From Gigaspora rosea (Eukaryota; Glomeromycota; Glomeromycetes; Diversisporales; Gigasporaceae), in NCBI GenBank assembly GCA_003550325.1, contig QKWP01000037.1, positions 609,820 to 673,819 of the forward strand: DNA of 64,000 nucleotides. Reading direction: 5' to 3'. The notes under the pieces were generated by a model. It did no database searches. It saw nothing but the letters and a program-made list of their open reading frames with translations, and was not told the DNA's origin. Below, piece by piece: positions 45,148 through 56,403 of this stretch (position 1 is its first letter; every line of letters starts with the position of its first letter). A program made the translations under genes and the position numbers.

Positions 45148-46678
45148 ATGGATTCTAATAAACTTAGTGAACTCGGTTATAATTATCAACATGGATTTGG
45201 AGTTGAAAAAGATGAGAAGAATTCTTTGAATATTTCATGAATGCTGATGAATTAGGAAATGCAGTTGCAATTACTGATGTTGGAAATTGTTATCGATTGG
45301 GAATCGGAATTGAAAAAGATGAGAAGAAAGCTTTTGAATATTATATGAAAGCTGATGAATTAGGAAATGCACAAGCGATTTTAATGTTAGTTATTGTTAT
45401 CGATTTGGAATTGGAGTTGAAAAAGACGAGAAAAAAGCTTTTGAAAATAAAATAAAAGTCGCAGATATGGGCAATGTTAATGGAATATTTGGAGTCGGTC
45501 TTTATTATCATAAAGGAATTGGTGTCAAAAAAAATAATCTGGAAGCATTAAATATTATATGAAATCTGCAAATATGGGTCATATTGGTGGGATATGGTGC
45601 ATGTTATGATGCTGGAATCGGAGTAAAACAAGATTATAATAAAGCATTTGAATATGTAAAGAAATCTGCTGATATGGGTCAGATGATAAGTATGCAAAAT
45701 GGTGCTTTTTGTTATCGTAACGGTATCGGAGTTCAAAGAGATATTCAGAGTGCAAATCATTGGTTTAGAAAATACAAAAATCTTTTGAAATCCGGTAAAA
45801 TTAATAAATCATTTGATATTGATCCTGGCCTTAAAAACGTACTAGATGATGATAAATATAAATTATCTTGGATTGATTATTGTGATTTTAGAGATATAAA
45901 AGAAATTGGAAAAGGTGGCTTTGCGACAGTATATTATGCACTTTGGAACGATAGAATTAATAATAGTTTTGTACCTGTTGCGCTCAAAAAGATTCGTGGA
46001 TCGAGCGATAATACTAAAGACTTTGTTAATGAGTTGAAGAATTATTGTGAAATTGGCTATGAGAATCCATCTTTTTTAGAATGTTATGGTGTATCAAAAA
46101 ATAATAATTATTTCATCACAATGAGATATGCGGACAAAGGATCATTAAGTCAGAATCTTGAGCAAGTATCAAGGATGGGTTGGAAAGATAAATTAAATAT
46201 TTTGTACTGTATAGCTTCGGATCTCGAATCGATTCATTCTCAGGAACTTGTTCATAGTGATTTACACACTGGAAACATTTTGCAAAGTGAGCTAGATGGT
46301 GCTTACATCACAGACCTTTGTCTTTCAGGAGGAAAAAAAGAAGGAAAAATTTACGGTGTTATGCCTTATATAGCACCTGAAGTCCTATTAGGTCAATCGT
46401 TTACGAAATCATCAGATATTTACAGTCTTGGGATCATTATGACCGAAATATCAATGGGAAGAAGAACTTTTGATGGAATTCCGTTTGATACTAATCTTCA
46501 ATTTAAGATCATTGATAGATCAAGACCTGAATGTACTCATACTCTGGAATTTTATGTTAGTAGTTGCATGGATCATGATCCTGATAAACGACCAACTGCT
46601 GCTATAGTTGTTAACAAGGTGGGTCATTGGTTAGATGAAATGAACCAAGATGATAACGATATTAAGAACAAATCTTAG
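45148..46678 (+). pseudogene. Gene B: Sel1-repeat TKL-type kinase, frame-broken in the Sel1 part
   Basis: Starts MDSNKLSELGYNYQHG like gene A. The Sel1 region is shifted out of frame at about 45220, 45385 and 45550. From 45584 a 364-residue frame is open through the last Sel1 repeats and the whole kinase domain. In that frame are the Gly loop GKGGFATV (109-116), VALK Lys135, HSDLHTGN with Asp226 (HSD instead of HRD), TDLCL at 243-247 (DLC instead of DFG) and APE at 264-266. A one-base deletion against gene A ends it early at KNKS and removes the last 44 residues or so. The kinase domain could still be made from an internal ATG, but the DFG change to DLC makes normal metal binding doubtful. 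The paralogue differences look like duplication followed by independent decay. Confidence 0.9.
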
Positions 46679-48112
46679 AAGCTGATAAAATTAAACCAGA
46701 ACCGGTCGAACCAAAACATTCGAATAATTATTATTCTAGTAAATTGATAAATACAAACCCAATCGATAGTAACTTGCTAGATTTGGCAATTAAATCTAAT
46801 TCTTAAATTTTAGTTGATTATTATATTAATTTTTGGAGTTGTACGAAGGAACTTAAGTCCAAACAATAAGCAAAATAAAATTTCTAGTAAGAGTTACGTT
46901 GGGTTCCAGGAGGCATTTAAAAAAAAATATTCATTCAATCTTAAATTTTCATATCAGAAACACATCGATTATTTAGTGGTATGCAGGGTATTTAAATTTT
47001 GGAATTTTGATTGTAAACTACAAAGAGGCGTTCTTTTATTTACAAATTTAATATTTTCATTTTATATATCATATCAACATTTAATACTTATTTCCATGGT
47101 ATCAAAAAAAATCATCACTATTTGATAACATGTGATGTTTTTGATCTGGATAAATAATATTACAGTAGTACTATCGCGTAAAATTAGTAGCTGGGATAGA
47201 TTCGCTGGGTTACATACGATTCAAAAAGTTAAAAATGTACTATAAACACGCAACAGTTTGTTATTTCTGTGATTTTTCTTTCTGATGCAAAGATCAAAAT
47301 ATCATTTTGGTAGATTTCTGATGAATAAATGTTAATTTTTATATATTATTGACAAATCTATAAATAATATCTCCAAAAATCAATTGTTCTACTTTAGAAA
47401 ATTATTTTTAAATCCATATCAAGAATGTATGCAAATAAACCTTTTTATTGTCCCCATAAGGATTAGTAATGCTAATCAGTCAAGGATAGGATTTTTTGCA
47501 TTTATAACGTCTGCTGATCTCATCAATTTTTTTTAGAAATAATTTTTTTTTGAAATGTCATACAGTATATAAATAAAATATATGTACAATACAGTATACT
47601 CGTGTATATATCTATATTTTATAAGGTAAGTCTGTTCACCACCTGAATTTCTGTAATCGAGCCATAAAAAAATGCTCAAAAATTTAGCTAATAAGTGAAA
47701 ACTATAATAGTTGTCAAAATTTACGAATTACAATATTGCAGTTGATGGTGAAAGTCCTAATTTTCTTCTGCTCTTTTTTTAAGTGTGTCAGATTGGATAA
47801 AATAAGTTTCACTATTTTTATCTACTAATTGAATTATGACGAGTTCATTTGTAACATAAAATTATGAAAAATAAAGTTTTTCAGAAATCTCCTTAGATCC
47901 AAATTTTATGCCTTGATTTACTCTGTCCAATGGTGATGTATAGACCAATGCTGTAAGTTTCGTCTCCGGCATGAGTTCAATATCGAGAAGGTTTACAAAG
48001 CCTTGCTAAACAAATTAAAGAAAAAAAGCTTTTGATGGTTGGTAATCTTTTCAACGAGATGAACAGATTCAAATGTATAGCAATAAATAAATTTTTGCTA
48101 TTTTTATGTTCG
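46679..48112. repeat. 3' flank of gene B
   Basis: Matches the gene A flank without its two insertions and ends near 48112. It shows no gene of its own; a frame at 46814-47125 is not conserved downstream of gene A. Confidence 0.85.
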
Positions 48113-49119
48113 GTGAATTTATTTAAACATATTTAATATTATATTCGTTGATAGAATTTTACTTATGTATTTTTTAGTCCATTATTGGCTGAATGTTTGG
48201 GTAAGATGCTCCTACGTTATTGGTAATTATTGTTTAATCTTATTTACATTTTTATTTTCAGAACAAATTTTATATTTTTAAACTACAAATAGGAAAAATT
48301 TAAAGAATACATGAAGAAGGCATAATTTTTTGGTCATAAAGCAACACAAACACATAAATATAAAGTCCTACAATATTCTGCTTCAAATTTTGATGAATCT
48401 CACAAGCGTTGCATTAGAAGTTTATGATGATATGCCTCATGATTAGCAGATAGTTATTAATTTATAAAGAATATATATCGAGAGTCGGTATAGACTAGTC
48501 AATTATTTTAAATAAAATATTTTACATTTAGATCTTATATCTCAACAATTGCCAAACAAATTATTTACACGCAAATTTGTCAGCTATAGATCTATGATCG
48601 AACTATAAAACTATATTAGATATCACAGTTCATTCTATGTTTGTGAGACGTTTAAAATTTTTAAGTCGGTTTGAAATTGTTGAGATATTCAAATTGAAAT
48701 TTAAAATGGACCAAATATCTTATTAATTTCCAATATTTCCCCTTATATTTACTTATATACTTAGTTTAATGATTATTAGATATTTCTTTTGTTAAACAAA
48801 CTCAGATGACATTTCAATATGTTTCTTTAATAGAAATTATTTACTAGTATCAAATAATAAATCATTATTCAAGAGAATAAGAATTATTAGCAAATGCTGA
48901 AATGTGAAATAAAGTCTTTAGAACTATATGAACTTTGATGTTTTTAAATAGGATAAAGTTGGCATTGTCCCTGATATAATTGATTATACAAATGTCAAAT
49001 TTGATATTTAATAATTTTTGTTTAATAACTTGTATATTGATACAGATCTAAAAATTATAAGATTTAATTATGCTGTATACTGTAATTATTAGTTTGATTT
49101 GATTTCTGGAAAAATAAAT
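48113..49119. other. Intergenic, no supported gene
   Basis: AT-rich. A short piece near 48300-48360 reads KEYMKKA then FGHKATQ and vaguely resembles a Sel1 repeat, but it is too short and interrupted to call. Confidence 0.5.
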
Positions 49120-49480
49120 TTTGCAAATTATTATTTTTTTTTAAAAAAAAAAACGCAGTTTAAAACAAGCAGCTGTTCACTTTAATTGCCGTAATGCACT
49201 TACAAATGTATCCAGCGTAACTAATTATGCATTCAATTTTTAATTGTCTAATATGTGTGATTTTGAAATTTTCACTATTTAAAAATCACATCAAACCATT
49301 ATTTCTGCAATCTGCTATGAAATTTATTTAATCAATTTTCACTATTTAAAAATCACATCAAACCATTATTTCTGTAATCTGCTATGAAATTTATTTAATC
49401 ACCGAACTTTTTTTCTTCTAGATATACAAATCAAGTATATAAATGAATTTAGAATATTGTGCAATGGTAAACATAAATTC
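49120..49480. repeat. Partial fourth copy of the flank, with a 67-bp tandem duplication
   Basis: The stretch from GCTGTTCACTTTAATTGCCG onward matches 41156-41400. Inside it a 67-bp unit beginning AATTTTCACTATTTAAAAA is present twice in succession (49267-49333 and 49334-49400) with a single difference, so the duplication is recent. Confidence 0.82.
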
Positions 49481-49485
49481 CTCGT

Positions 49486-49791
49486 GGAATTCTGGCCTCA
49501 GTCATTGGTTCCGTTGGGTCCAGAAAATCTTCTCTTTTATTAGCACTCATTAGTGAAATGGAAACAAAAGGATTCGGAGGAAATATTAGCTATTACCCTG
49601 AAACTGCTTGAATGCAAAGTTATATTTTGAGAAAACATCACTTTTGGGCTACCATTCGATCAGGAAAAAATCAAAGAGCAACTAGGGCATGTTTTCTTGA
49701 ATCTGATATTTTGGTTTTACCCGCAAGAGACTTGATAGAAATTGGCGAAAATAGGGCTAATATTTCTGAAGGGTTGTTAGTAAAATCATAA
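49486..49791 (+). pseudogene. ABCC (MRP-type) ABC transporter nucleotide-binding domain fragment
   Basis: One plus-strand frame, too short to stand out by length, reads ILASVIGSVGSRKSSLLLAL. This is the Walker A segment of the first nucleotide-binding domain of MRP/ABCC exporters (family form GPVGSGKSSLL; here the key Gly before Lys is Arg). ISYYPETA-stop-MQSYILRKHHFWA follows, matching the family's Q-loop segment with the Trp codon TGG now TGA. Then come ILVLPARDLIEIGENRANISEG, aligned to the D-L-T-E-I-G-E and LSGGQ region. Live relatives export glutathione conjugates across vacuolar or plasma membranes. Only about 100 residues remain, with no transmembrane segments around, so it is a relic fragment. 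Confidence 0.82.
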
Positions 49792-50004
49792 TTTCAGCAT
49801 AACTTATTCCATTATATAAAAAAGGAAACATTGAGCATTTTATATATTCTTTTTTGAGCTTCATCAACAAACTTTTTTGCACCTAAGTGTTGTGTACTTT
49901 AATATCACAAAAAATTGTCTATAAGCTAATGAATATAACTTCTTAAAACTAAAATACACATATTTTTTCAATTTTAGACAAAAGCAACGGATAAATGTTC
50001 CGAG

Positions 50005-50326
50005 TAGGTCCTAAAAAAAACCGGTCCGGACCGGTCCCAGACCGGGACCGATAAGGACCGTGGGACCGTTGAAAGGACCGGTCCTGAACCGGTCCTTGTA
50101 AACAAACAGTGATCTTCGTATCACCCAATCAAATTGCTTGATCAGGTGTAACACAGATCATCTGATGTTTGTTTACATCTGACAATAGTAATTACGTCAT
50201 TTTGAACAATAAATTATTAAAAGGACCGTTTGAGGACCGAGGATGGACCGGACCGGGACCGAAGATTCTATTGGTAACGGTCTCACTAGGACCGGGACCG
50301 GACCGGACCGGACCGATGCATCCCTA
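50005..50326. mobile_element. Non-autonomous hAT element, GGACCG-rich ends
   Basis: Ends are TAGGTCC and (inverse) TAGGGATGC, flanked by 8-mers GTTCCGAG (49997-50004) and GTTGCGAG (50327-50334) with one mismatch. More than ten copies of GGACCG/CGGTCC crowd the two ends. 322 bp, no ORF. Confidence 0.85.
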
Positions 50327-50334
50327 GTTGCGAG

Positions 50335-50789
50335 AGCTGTCTACTTTGATTTTATTAGATGATCCATTATCTGTAATCTTTCAAAACTCCTGGGGGTTTT
50401 TTTTTCTTCATCCATTTAACACATGCATATCGCTGTATATTAGACAACATAAGGGTTATAATTTAATGGTTATCATGGTGAGTAATTTAGCGAAATGTTC
50501 GAAATTAATAAATTATAAACTTTAGTCGAAATCAAACTTATCAATTTAGTTATTGGCAATATTTTTACTGAACTCAAAAATCCATTAATTGCCCCAAATC
50601 CGTGGTAATTTTTCTAAATTTTGAGAGAAGATATCTTCGGCGACCACATAACAAAGTTCAATGAATTTTTTTTATTTGAATCATAAAATTATATACAGTA
50701 GAATCGAAATAAAAAAAATCTATTGAATCTGATTATGTAGCTGTCAAGATATCTTCGTTCAAAGGTTTGAAGTTTTTTTTTATTAACTT
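50335..50789. other. Intergenic, no gene seen
   Basis: AT-rich spacer; a 65-codon plus-strand frame at 50328 starts inside the hAT duplication and is not supported. Confidence 0.5.
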
Positions 50790-50800
50790 ACTAGTGCGAC

Positions 50801-50822
50801 GGGTGGCGCATTCGCGCCACCC
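50801..50822. other. Perfect GC hairpin at the left edge of the gene C unit
   Basis: GGGTGGCGC, loop ATTC, GCGCCACCC: a 9-bp perfect stem in very AT-rich DNA. The matching position in the relic (27051-27078) has a decayed version. It marks the common left boundary of the two paralogous regions. Confidence 0.8.
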
Positions 50823-51249
50823 ATCTTATTTAATAATTTCATTTTTTTTAGTCATATTTATAACTTAGTTATTATTTATTTTAGTATATAAATTTGAGCA
50901 AGTAAATTGGAATTATCATAATCTCTGTCATGATTATTATAAAGATTTTTGTCACAGAGTTTACTCAATAATGTAGTATACACAGCGATATTAGTATTGA
51001 AATTATTATAATTTTACTATAAGTTGCTACAAAAATTTTGTTATAGAATTTATTTACTATTTGGTAATTATTATATGTAGTTAAGGTAGATTTGGTTACA
51101 TTAGTTTATCGTGATTTCTATCATGATTTATTATAAAGAATTCTATTACAGAGCTTACATATTAATTAGTATACACGGTGTTTAGTATTGGAATTATCAT
51201 GATTTCCGCGTAAAAAATTCTATCCCAGAGCTTACTATTTCAGTGATCT

Positions 51250-51680
51250 ATTAATTTACAGCTAAGTAAAAAAAAACAAAAAAAATAAAAAAATAAAAAA
51301 ATCTGATCAATTGACCGAATTTTCAGATTCTATGTAGTGTAAAACAAAAAGTCAACTTTGTGTGGCCGAATTATAGATGCGATTATTCTATTAATTTAAA
51401 GTAAAAAAAAAGCAATTTGACTGATTGAAGTTTTTAGATTCTATATAATGCAAAATGAAAAATCAACTTCGTATGGCCTATCTTAGTATTTTTCTATTAA
51501 TTTAAAGTAAAAAACGAAAATCTGACCAACCAATCGAAGTCTTCAGATTCTGATGTATTGCAAAACAAAAAACCAACTTTGCGTGGTCTAATTTAAGATG
51601 TGAACATAATTCTATTATTTTGCAGTAAAAAAAAAAAGAGGAAAACAAAAAATTTGACTGACTGAAGTTTTGTCGTTTGT
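51250..51680. repeat. Four tandem units of about 110 bp
   Basis: Each unit has an A-rich stretch, a CTGA(T/C)(C/T)(A/G)A-type link, TTCAGATTCTATGTA-like words, then GCAAAACAAAAAGTCAACTTTG-type sequence (near 51330, 51445, 51555). The last word is the one repeated in both orientations at 28.1-28.5 and 29.9-30.4 kb. Confidence 0.75.
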
Positions 51681-52070
51681 GTAATCTATATATATATAAT
51701 TAAACCATGTTTTGTTTAGAGAAAATATGTTGTTTTTTTTTGTTTGGTTATGTGATTAATTAATTAGGTATAAGTAGCTTGAATGTTAGTAGTTATTTCG
51801 GATTATCAAGTTGATTTGTACGTATTTTACTAATTGTGTTCAAGTCTTTTAGGATTTTATATTTAAGAGCGTATTAAAATATAAGTTATATGTATGTATA
51901 TATATACATCAAGGATAAATTTTTAATTGGTGGGAAATTGTTTAGCTAGTTTGTTGTAATCTTAAAACTTTGATTTCTAAAGCTTATTATTTGTATTTGT
52001 GTTGTGATTTTTCAGTAAAATTTTTTGAGGATTGTTTTAATTAATCTAGTTATCTTCTTAAACCAATTAT

Positions 52071-54790
52071 CTATTGTTTTATGAACATCCAAGCATCAGG
52101 ACGTTCTTGTGGATCAGAAGTCATATATTTCTCAGCCAATTCAATATAGCATTTAGGAGTTCCAGGTGCAAATTCTGGTGCAAATTCTGGTCATAATTCT
52201 TTGCAAATTTTGACTGTAAGTTTTAGGTTGGATTTATAACTATCAAAAGGTCTTTGTCCGTTTAATATTTCTGCCATAATAATACCAAACCATAAATATC
52301 TGCTGCTTGTGTAAACTGCTGCTTTCCTGGTAAGACTTTAGGAGGAACATAGGGCATTACACTATAAGTATTGCTTTCTGAAGCGTTACCATCTTTCTTT
52401 TTAGACAATTTTAGATCTGTGATATAAGATTGTTGGTTTTGCAAAATATTACTACTATGAAAATTAGCACGAATGTATGCACATCTGTGAATGTATCTGA
52501 AATATCTTTAAGTATCTGCAATTTGGTCTGCCATGTATGTGTATTAAATTTTGCTTAAATATTTATGAGGACTCCCATCATTAGCATACTGATACCATCA
52601 AAGATTCATTTATTTTTGTATTCTGAGTTATTCCATATATTGCGAGTATTATATAATTGAATGTATATTTCATAAGACTTTTAAACTTAAAGTTTAACAA
52701 TGAATTAGTTTAGTAAACTACTATTAATAAAATTAATGAATTATCAAAGCAATAAATTAACTTCTTTTAAAAAATCACATTTGTTTTCCTTCGAACTGGT
52801 CAACGTTTTGAGTGCAACGATACTGAATAGTTCACGTGCACTTTTGTAAATATAATTTTCATCATCAACTTTTTGTATGCTATTCAACCAGGTTGCTGAA
52901 TATACAGAACCAAACCCACCTTTACCAATTTTTTTAATATTAGATAATTTATCAAATGGAATCCATTCAATTGCGTTTTCATAACTCCAGGCTCTAAGTT
53001 GGAATTCTTTCATGAATTCATCAATATCTTTATTTCCAATTGTCCATCTTGTTGTTATTTCAGGATCACATGATAGACTCCATGCTTCAGAAGTATTATC
53101 TTCATTACAATGTGCACATTTTCTTATTTGGCTTGTCTATATAATATATATTTTATTTTGCATCTGCAATTTAAATTTTATATCTAATGTAAATAAATAA
53201 TTTTATACTTACCGACTAAATTAATGCGAATGAAATGAATTTAAACATAATAATAGTAAATAAGTATTTATGATCTTTTTTGTGAACTTGTTTTGCTGTT
53301 TTTAATTCCATTAATTAATAAATGTACTTTATTTTCACTAAATTATTGCGAATGAAATGATTTGTGCGTATGATAAATAATAAGTTTTTATAATCTTGTT
53401 TTGTGAACTTGTTTTGCTGTTTTTATTTCTATGGATTAATAAATGTTCTTTATACTTACAGACTAAATTAATGCGAATGAATTGAATTTAAACGTAACGG
53501 TAATAAGTAAGCATTTATGACCTTGTTTTGTGAACTTGTTTTGCTGTTTTAATTCCATTGATTAATAAATGTTTTTTATACTCAATAACTAAAATATTGC
53601 AAATGGAATGATTTGTGCGTAATGGTAAATAAGTAGTATTTATATTCTTGTTTTGTAAACTTTTTTACAGTTTTTAATTCCATTGATTAATAAATTGTTC
53701 TTTATATTATGGGCTATATTAATGCGAATGAAATGAATTTAAACATATGGCAAATAAGTAAGTATTTATGACCTTGTTTTGTGAACTTGTTTTGCTGGTT
53801 TTAATTCTATTGATTAATAAATGTTCTTTATACTCACATGCTGAATAAGGTGATTAATGCGAACAAAATGAATTTAAACATAATAGTAAATTAGTATTTA
53901 TGATCTTGTTTTGTGAACTTGTTTTGTTGTTTTTCATTCCATTAATTAATAAATGTTCTTTATACTCACAAACTAAATTAATGCGAATGAAATGAATTTA
54001 AACATAATGGTTAATAAGTACTTATGATTTTGTTATTTGAATCTGTTTGTTTGCTATTTTTAATTCTATTGATAAACAAATGTTCTTTATACTCACGAAT
54101 TTAAGCGTAATGGTAAAGAAGTACTTATGATCTTAATTTGTGAACTTGTTCTGCTGTTTTTAATTCCATTGATAAACAAATGTTCTTTATACTTATTTGC
54201 TAAATAAGGTGGGCGATTAATATGAATAAAATAAATTTAAATGTAATGGTAAATAATTTTATATATGTTTTTTTTTTTGTTATTTCTAAAAATTATTAAA
54301 TACTTTATACTCACAGGCTAAAATAACCAACAATAAATAAATATTTATGAACTTAAATCGCTGATTTAGATTGATGGATAAGTGCACTTTATTTTTACTC
54401 CCTAATAACAAAATATTAAAAAAAATTAAAAATTAACTTACTTTTATACCATTCCCAAAATTTATCTTCATCTTTCTCAATGCCAATTCCATAAAGATAA
54501 CAAACAGCAGTTTTCCAAATTCTTATAGAATCATCAGCCCAAGCAGATTTCAGATAATATGTAAACATATCGATTTCGATGCCAATTCCTAAATTATAAC
54601 AATAACCAACTTGATACATTCTGTTAGAATTATTCATGTCTGCTGATTTCTGATAATGTATGAATACTTTGTTGTCATCCTTTTCAACTTCAATTCCATA
54701 TTCGTAATAATAACTGAGCCAGAAAATTCTGTCTGGATCGTTCGTATCTGCCAATTTATGACAATCAGAGAAATTCAGTTTGTTGAAGCC
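52071..54790 (-). pseudogene. Gene C: Sel1-repeat TKL-type kinase pseudogene with giant intron
   Basis: Minus strand. The first exon (54437-54790) encodes about three Sel1 repeats (SYYYEYGIEVEKDDNKVF, then YCYNLGIGIEIDMF and CYLYGIGIEKDEDKFWEW) and ends at a GTAAGTTAAT donor. No clean in-frame start is visible. A 1.3 kb intron made of minisatellite units follows. The kinase exon begins near 53137 with KCAHCNEDNTSEAW and LSCDPEITTRWT, the Cys-rich lead-in often seen before TKL kinases of these fungi. Then come WIPFDKLSNIKKIGKGGFGSVYSATW and VALKTL. Past 52744 the frame is lost. YIRANFHSSNIL replaces the usual HRDLHSGN and so lacks the catalytic Asp; ITDLKLS replaces DFG and VPPKVLPG replaces APE. 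The end is near RPDAWMFIKQ at 52071. It is kinase-dead. Confidence 0.85.
53190..54436 (-). repeat. Intronic minisatellite of gene C, about ten intron-like units
   Basis: Ten tandem units, mostly 115-125 bp, fill the intron between the Sel1 exon and the kinase exon. On the gene strand a typical unit starts GTGAGTATAAAGAACATTT and ends GCATTAATTTAG, with three bases before the next GTGAGT. Intact junctions occur near 53210 (TCG), 53460 (TCT), 53840 (CAT), 53970 (TTT) and 54315 (CCT). Others have lost the GT or the AG. The exon donor at 54437 and the last unit near the kinase exon fit the same pattern. Confidence 0.82.
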
Positions 54791-54799
54791 ATGGTCAAA

Positions 54800-55960
54800 T
54801 TTTCGTTGGACATCTTTGATTAAATAATAAAAAAATAATACAGTATGTATTACAATTTGCTGTTACTGTTTTTTTAATTCATTTATAGCAGTTACATATG
54901 CAATATTCTAAATTATGCAGGTGCAATTTTCAGCTACAAACATAACAGGCGGATATTATCAACTAAAAAATTCTGCTACAAACCTTACTATTCTAATAGT
55001 ATATAGTACATGACTCACTAACGCATGCTACTAACATTATCCATATCTTAGTTAATCTAATATCTGCAAAGTGCATATAATGGATGAAAGTCAATTCTTG
55101 AAAATTATAGATGACTGATCGTTGCTGCTATATACATGTTTCAATTTTTACATTAATTATTAATTCACAGATCGATTACGAATAATGACGATCTTGTTAC
55201 AACATTAATTATGCAAATGATCAAATTACAATTTAAAAACAGATCACATGCAAACAGGTAGAAATTATATTTATTTATGATCTAATTTATTTTGAGAAAT
55301 CCAGAAAATATAGTAAATTCCCATGATATATGATCTGCAACAGTTTATACTATCACTGTAATTCGACATAATTTAAGAATATAGATCTCAAAAATAATCA
55401 AGAACGGACACACTCGTAATGGCTAGTAATTATTACATTTCAAGATTTGATATATTTCAATACTTCCACACTTTAGAGATAGTATTTTCACATAAGCACG
55501 ACATATGAAATATGCTATAATCAGTATAAATAAAAATCATTACTAAAAAGGCTAGTGAACATCTAAATTGGACAGAACCTGTTTGAAATCATGAGTCATG
55601 TACTTATGTAAAGGGTTAGTTAAATGACAGCGGGGTAATTTTATAATGTTTTGATGAATATAGCCAAAATTGGTAAGTTCAATTCTGCCAGCATTATTAA
55701 ATACATCGATTTAACAAATTGTATATAAAAATAAAATTCCCACACATTGGTCACGTTTCTAAAGATGGCCAATCAAAAATGTTCAAATGGTAAACTTTGC
55801 TTTAGGTGGTATAGATTATCTTAAAATGATATAATATTCACTTGTTCTGAGTTATCCAATCAAATCAAGAAAAAAAGACCAATTAGCGTGCAGATTTATA
55901 TCGATCAGAGTACAAATTATTTTAGATTATTTTTAATAATAACTAATTAACTAATTAGTA
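54800..55960 (-). promoter_or_regulatory. Upstream region of gene C
   Basis: Shares ordered patches with 31940-32640 (for example CACGTTTCTAAAGATGGCCA and ATTTATATCGATCAGAGT), in the same order and orientation. It probably includes the promoter; no individual site can be named. Confidence 0.45.
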
Positions 55961-56154
55961 TTAGCACTTAGAAATAGTTGTTAGTGCTTTGTACTACTTT
56001 GAATTACTTTTTTGGTTGCTTTTGACTGCTTTAACGACATTTTTTGGTAATTGATTTTTGTTTAAATATCTTTTTTTTGTAATTTTTGGTTTTACGAATT
56101 TTAACCAATTGTAGGTGATACTCTATCTCTTTCTCTAGTGCTTAATCAATAGCA

Positions 56155-56215
56155 GTGCATTGAGCTGCTCAAGCGAAAGCGCAAGCTCAAGCTCAAGCTC
56201 AAGTGCGCTCAAATT
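56155..56215. repeat. CAAGCT short repeat
   Basis: CAAGCTCAAGCTCAAGCTCAAG-type run (three to four hexamers) flanked by CAAGCG and GTGCGCTC; low complexity, no gene. Confidence 0.8.
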
Positions 56216-56403
56216 TTTTCAGTTGTATATATAATAAAAAAAATTACAAATGATGATTTAAAAAGTAAATTCGTGAACTAAAATTGCATAAATGAAATAT
56301 TGCATAACTTCATTACCAAAACAGAAAAGAATCGCCTTACCTTATCATGTAGAAAATTGATACGATATTTGAGGTATGAACTAAAATGTAATCAATTCAT
56401 GTG

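Noticed and set aside
48290-48420. Possible Sel1 repeat remnant (KEYMKKA ... FGHKATQ)
   Set aside because: About 15 residues of weak similarity interrupted by a stop; indistinguishable from chance next to real Sel1 genes.
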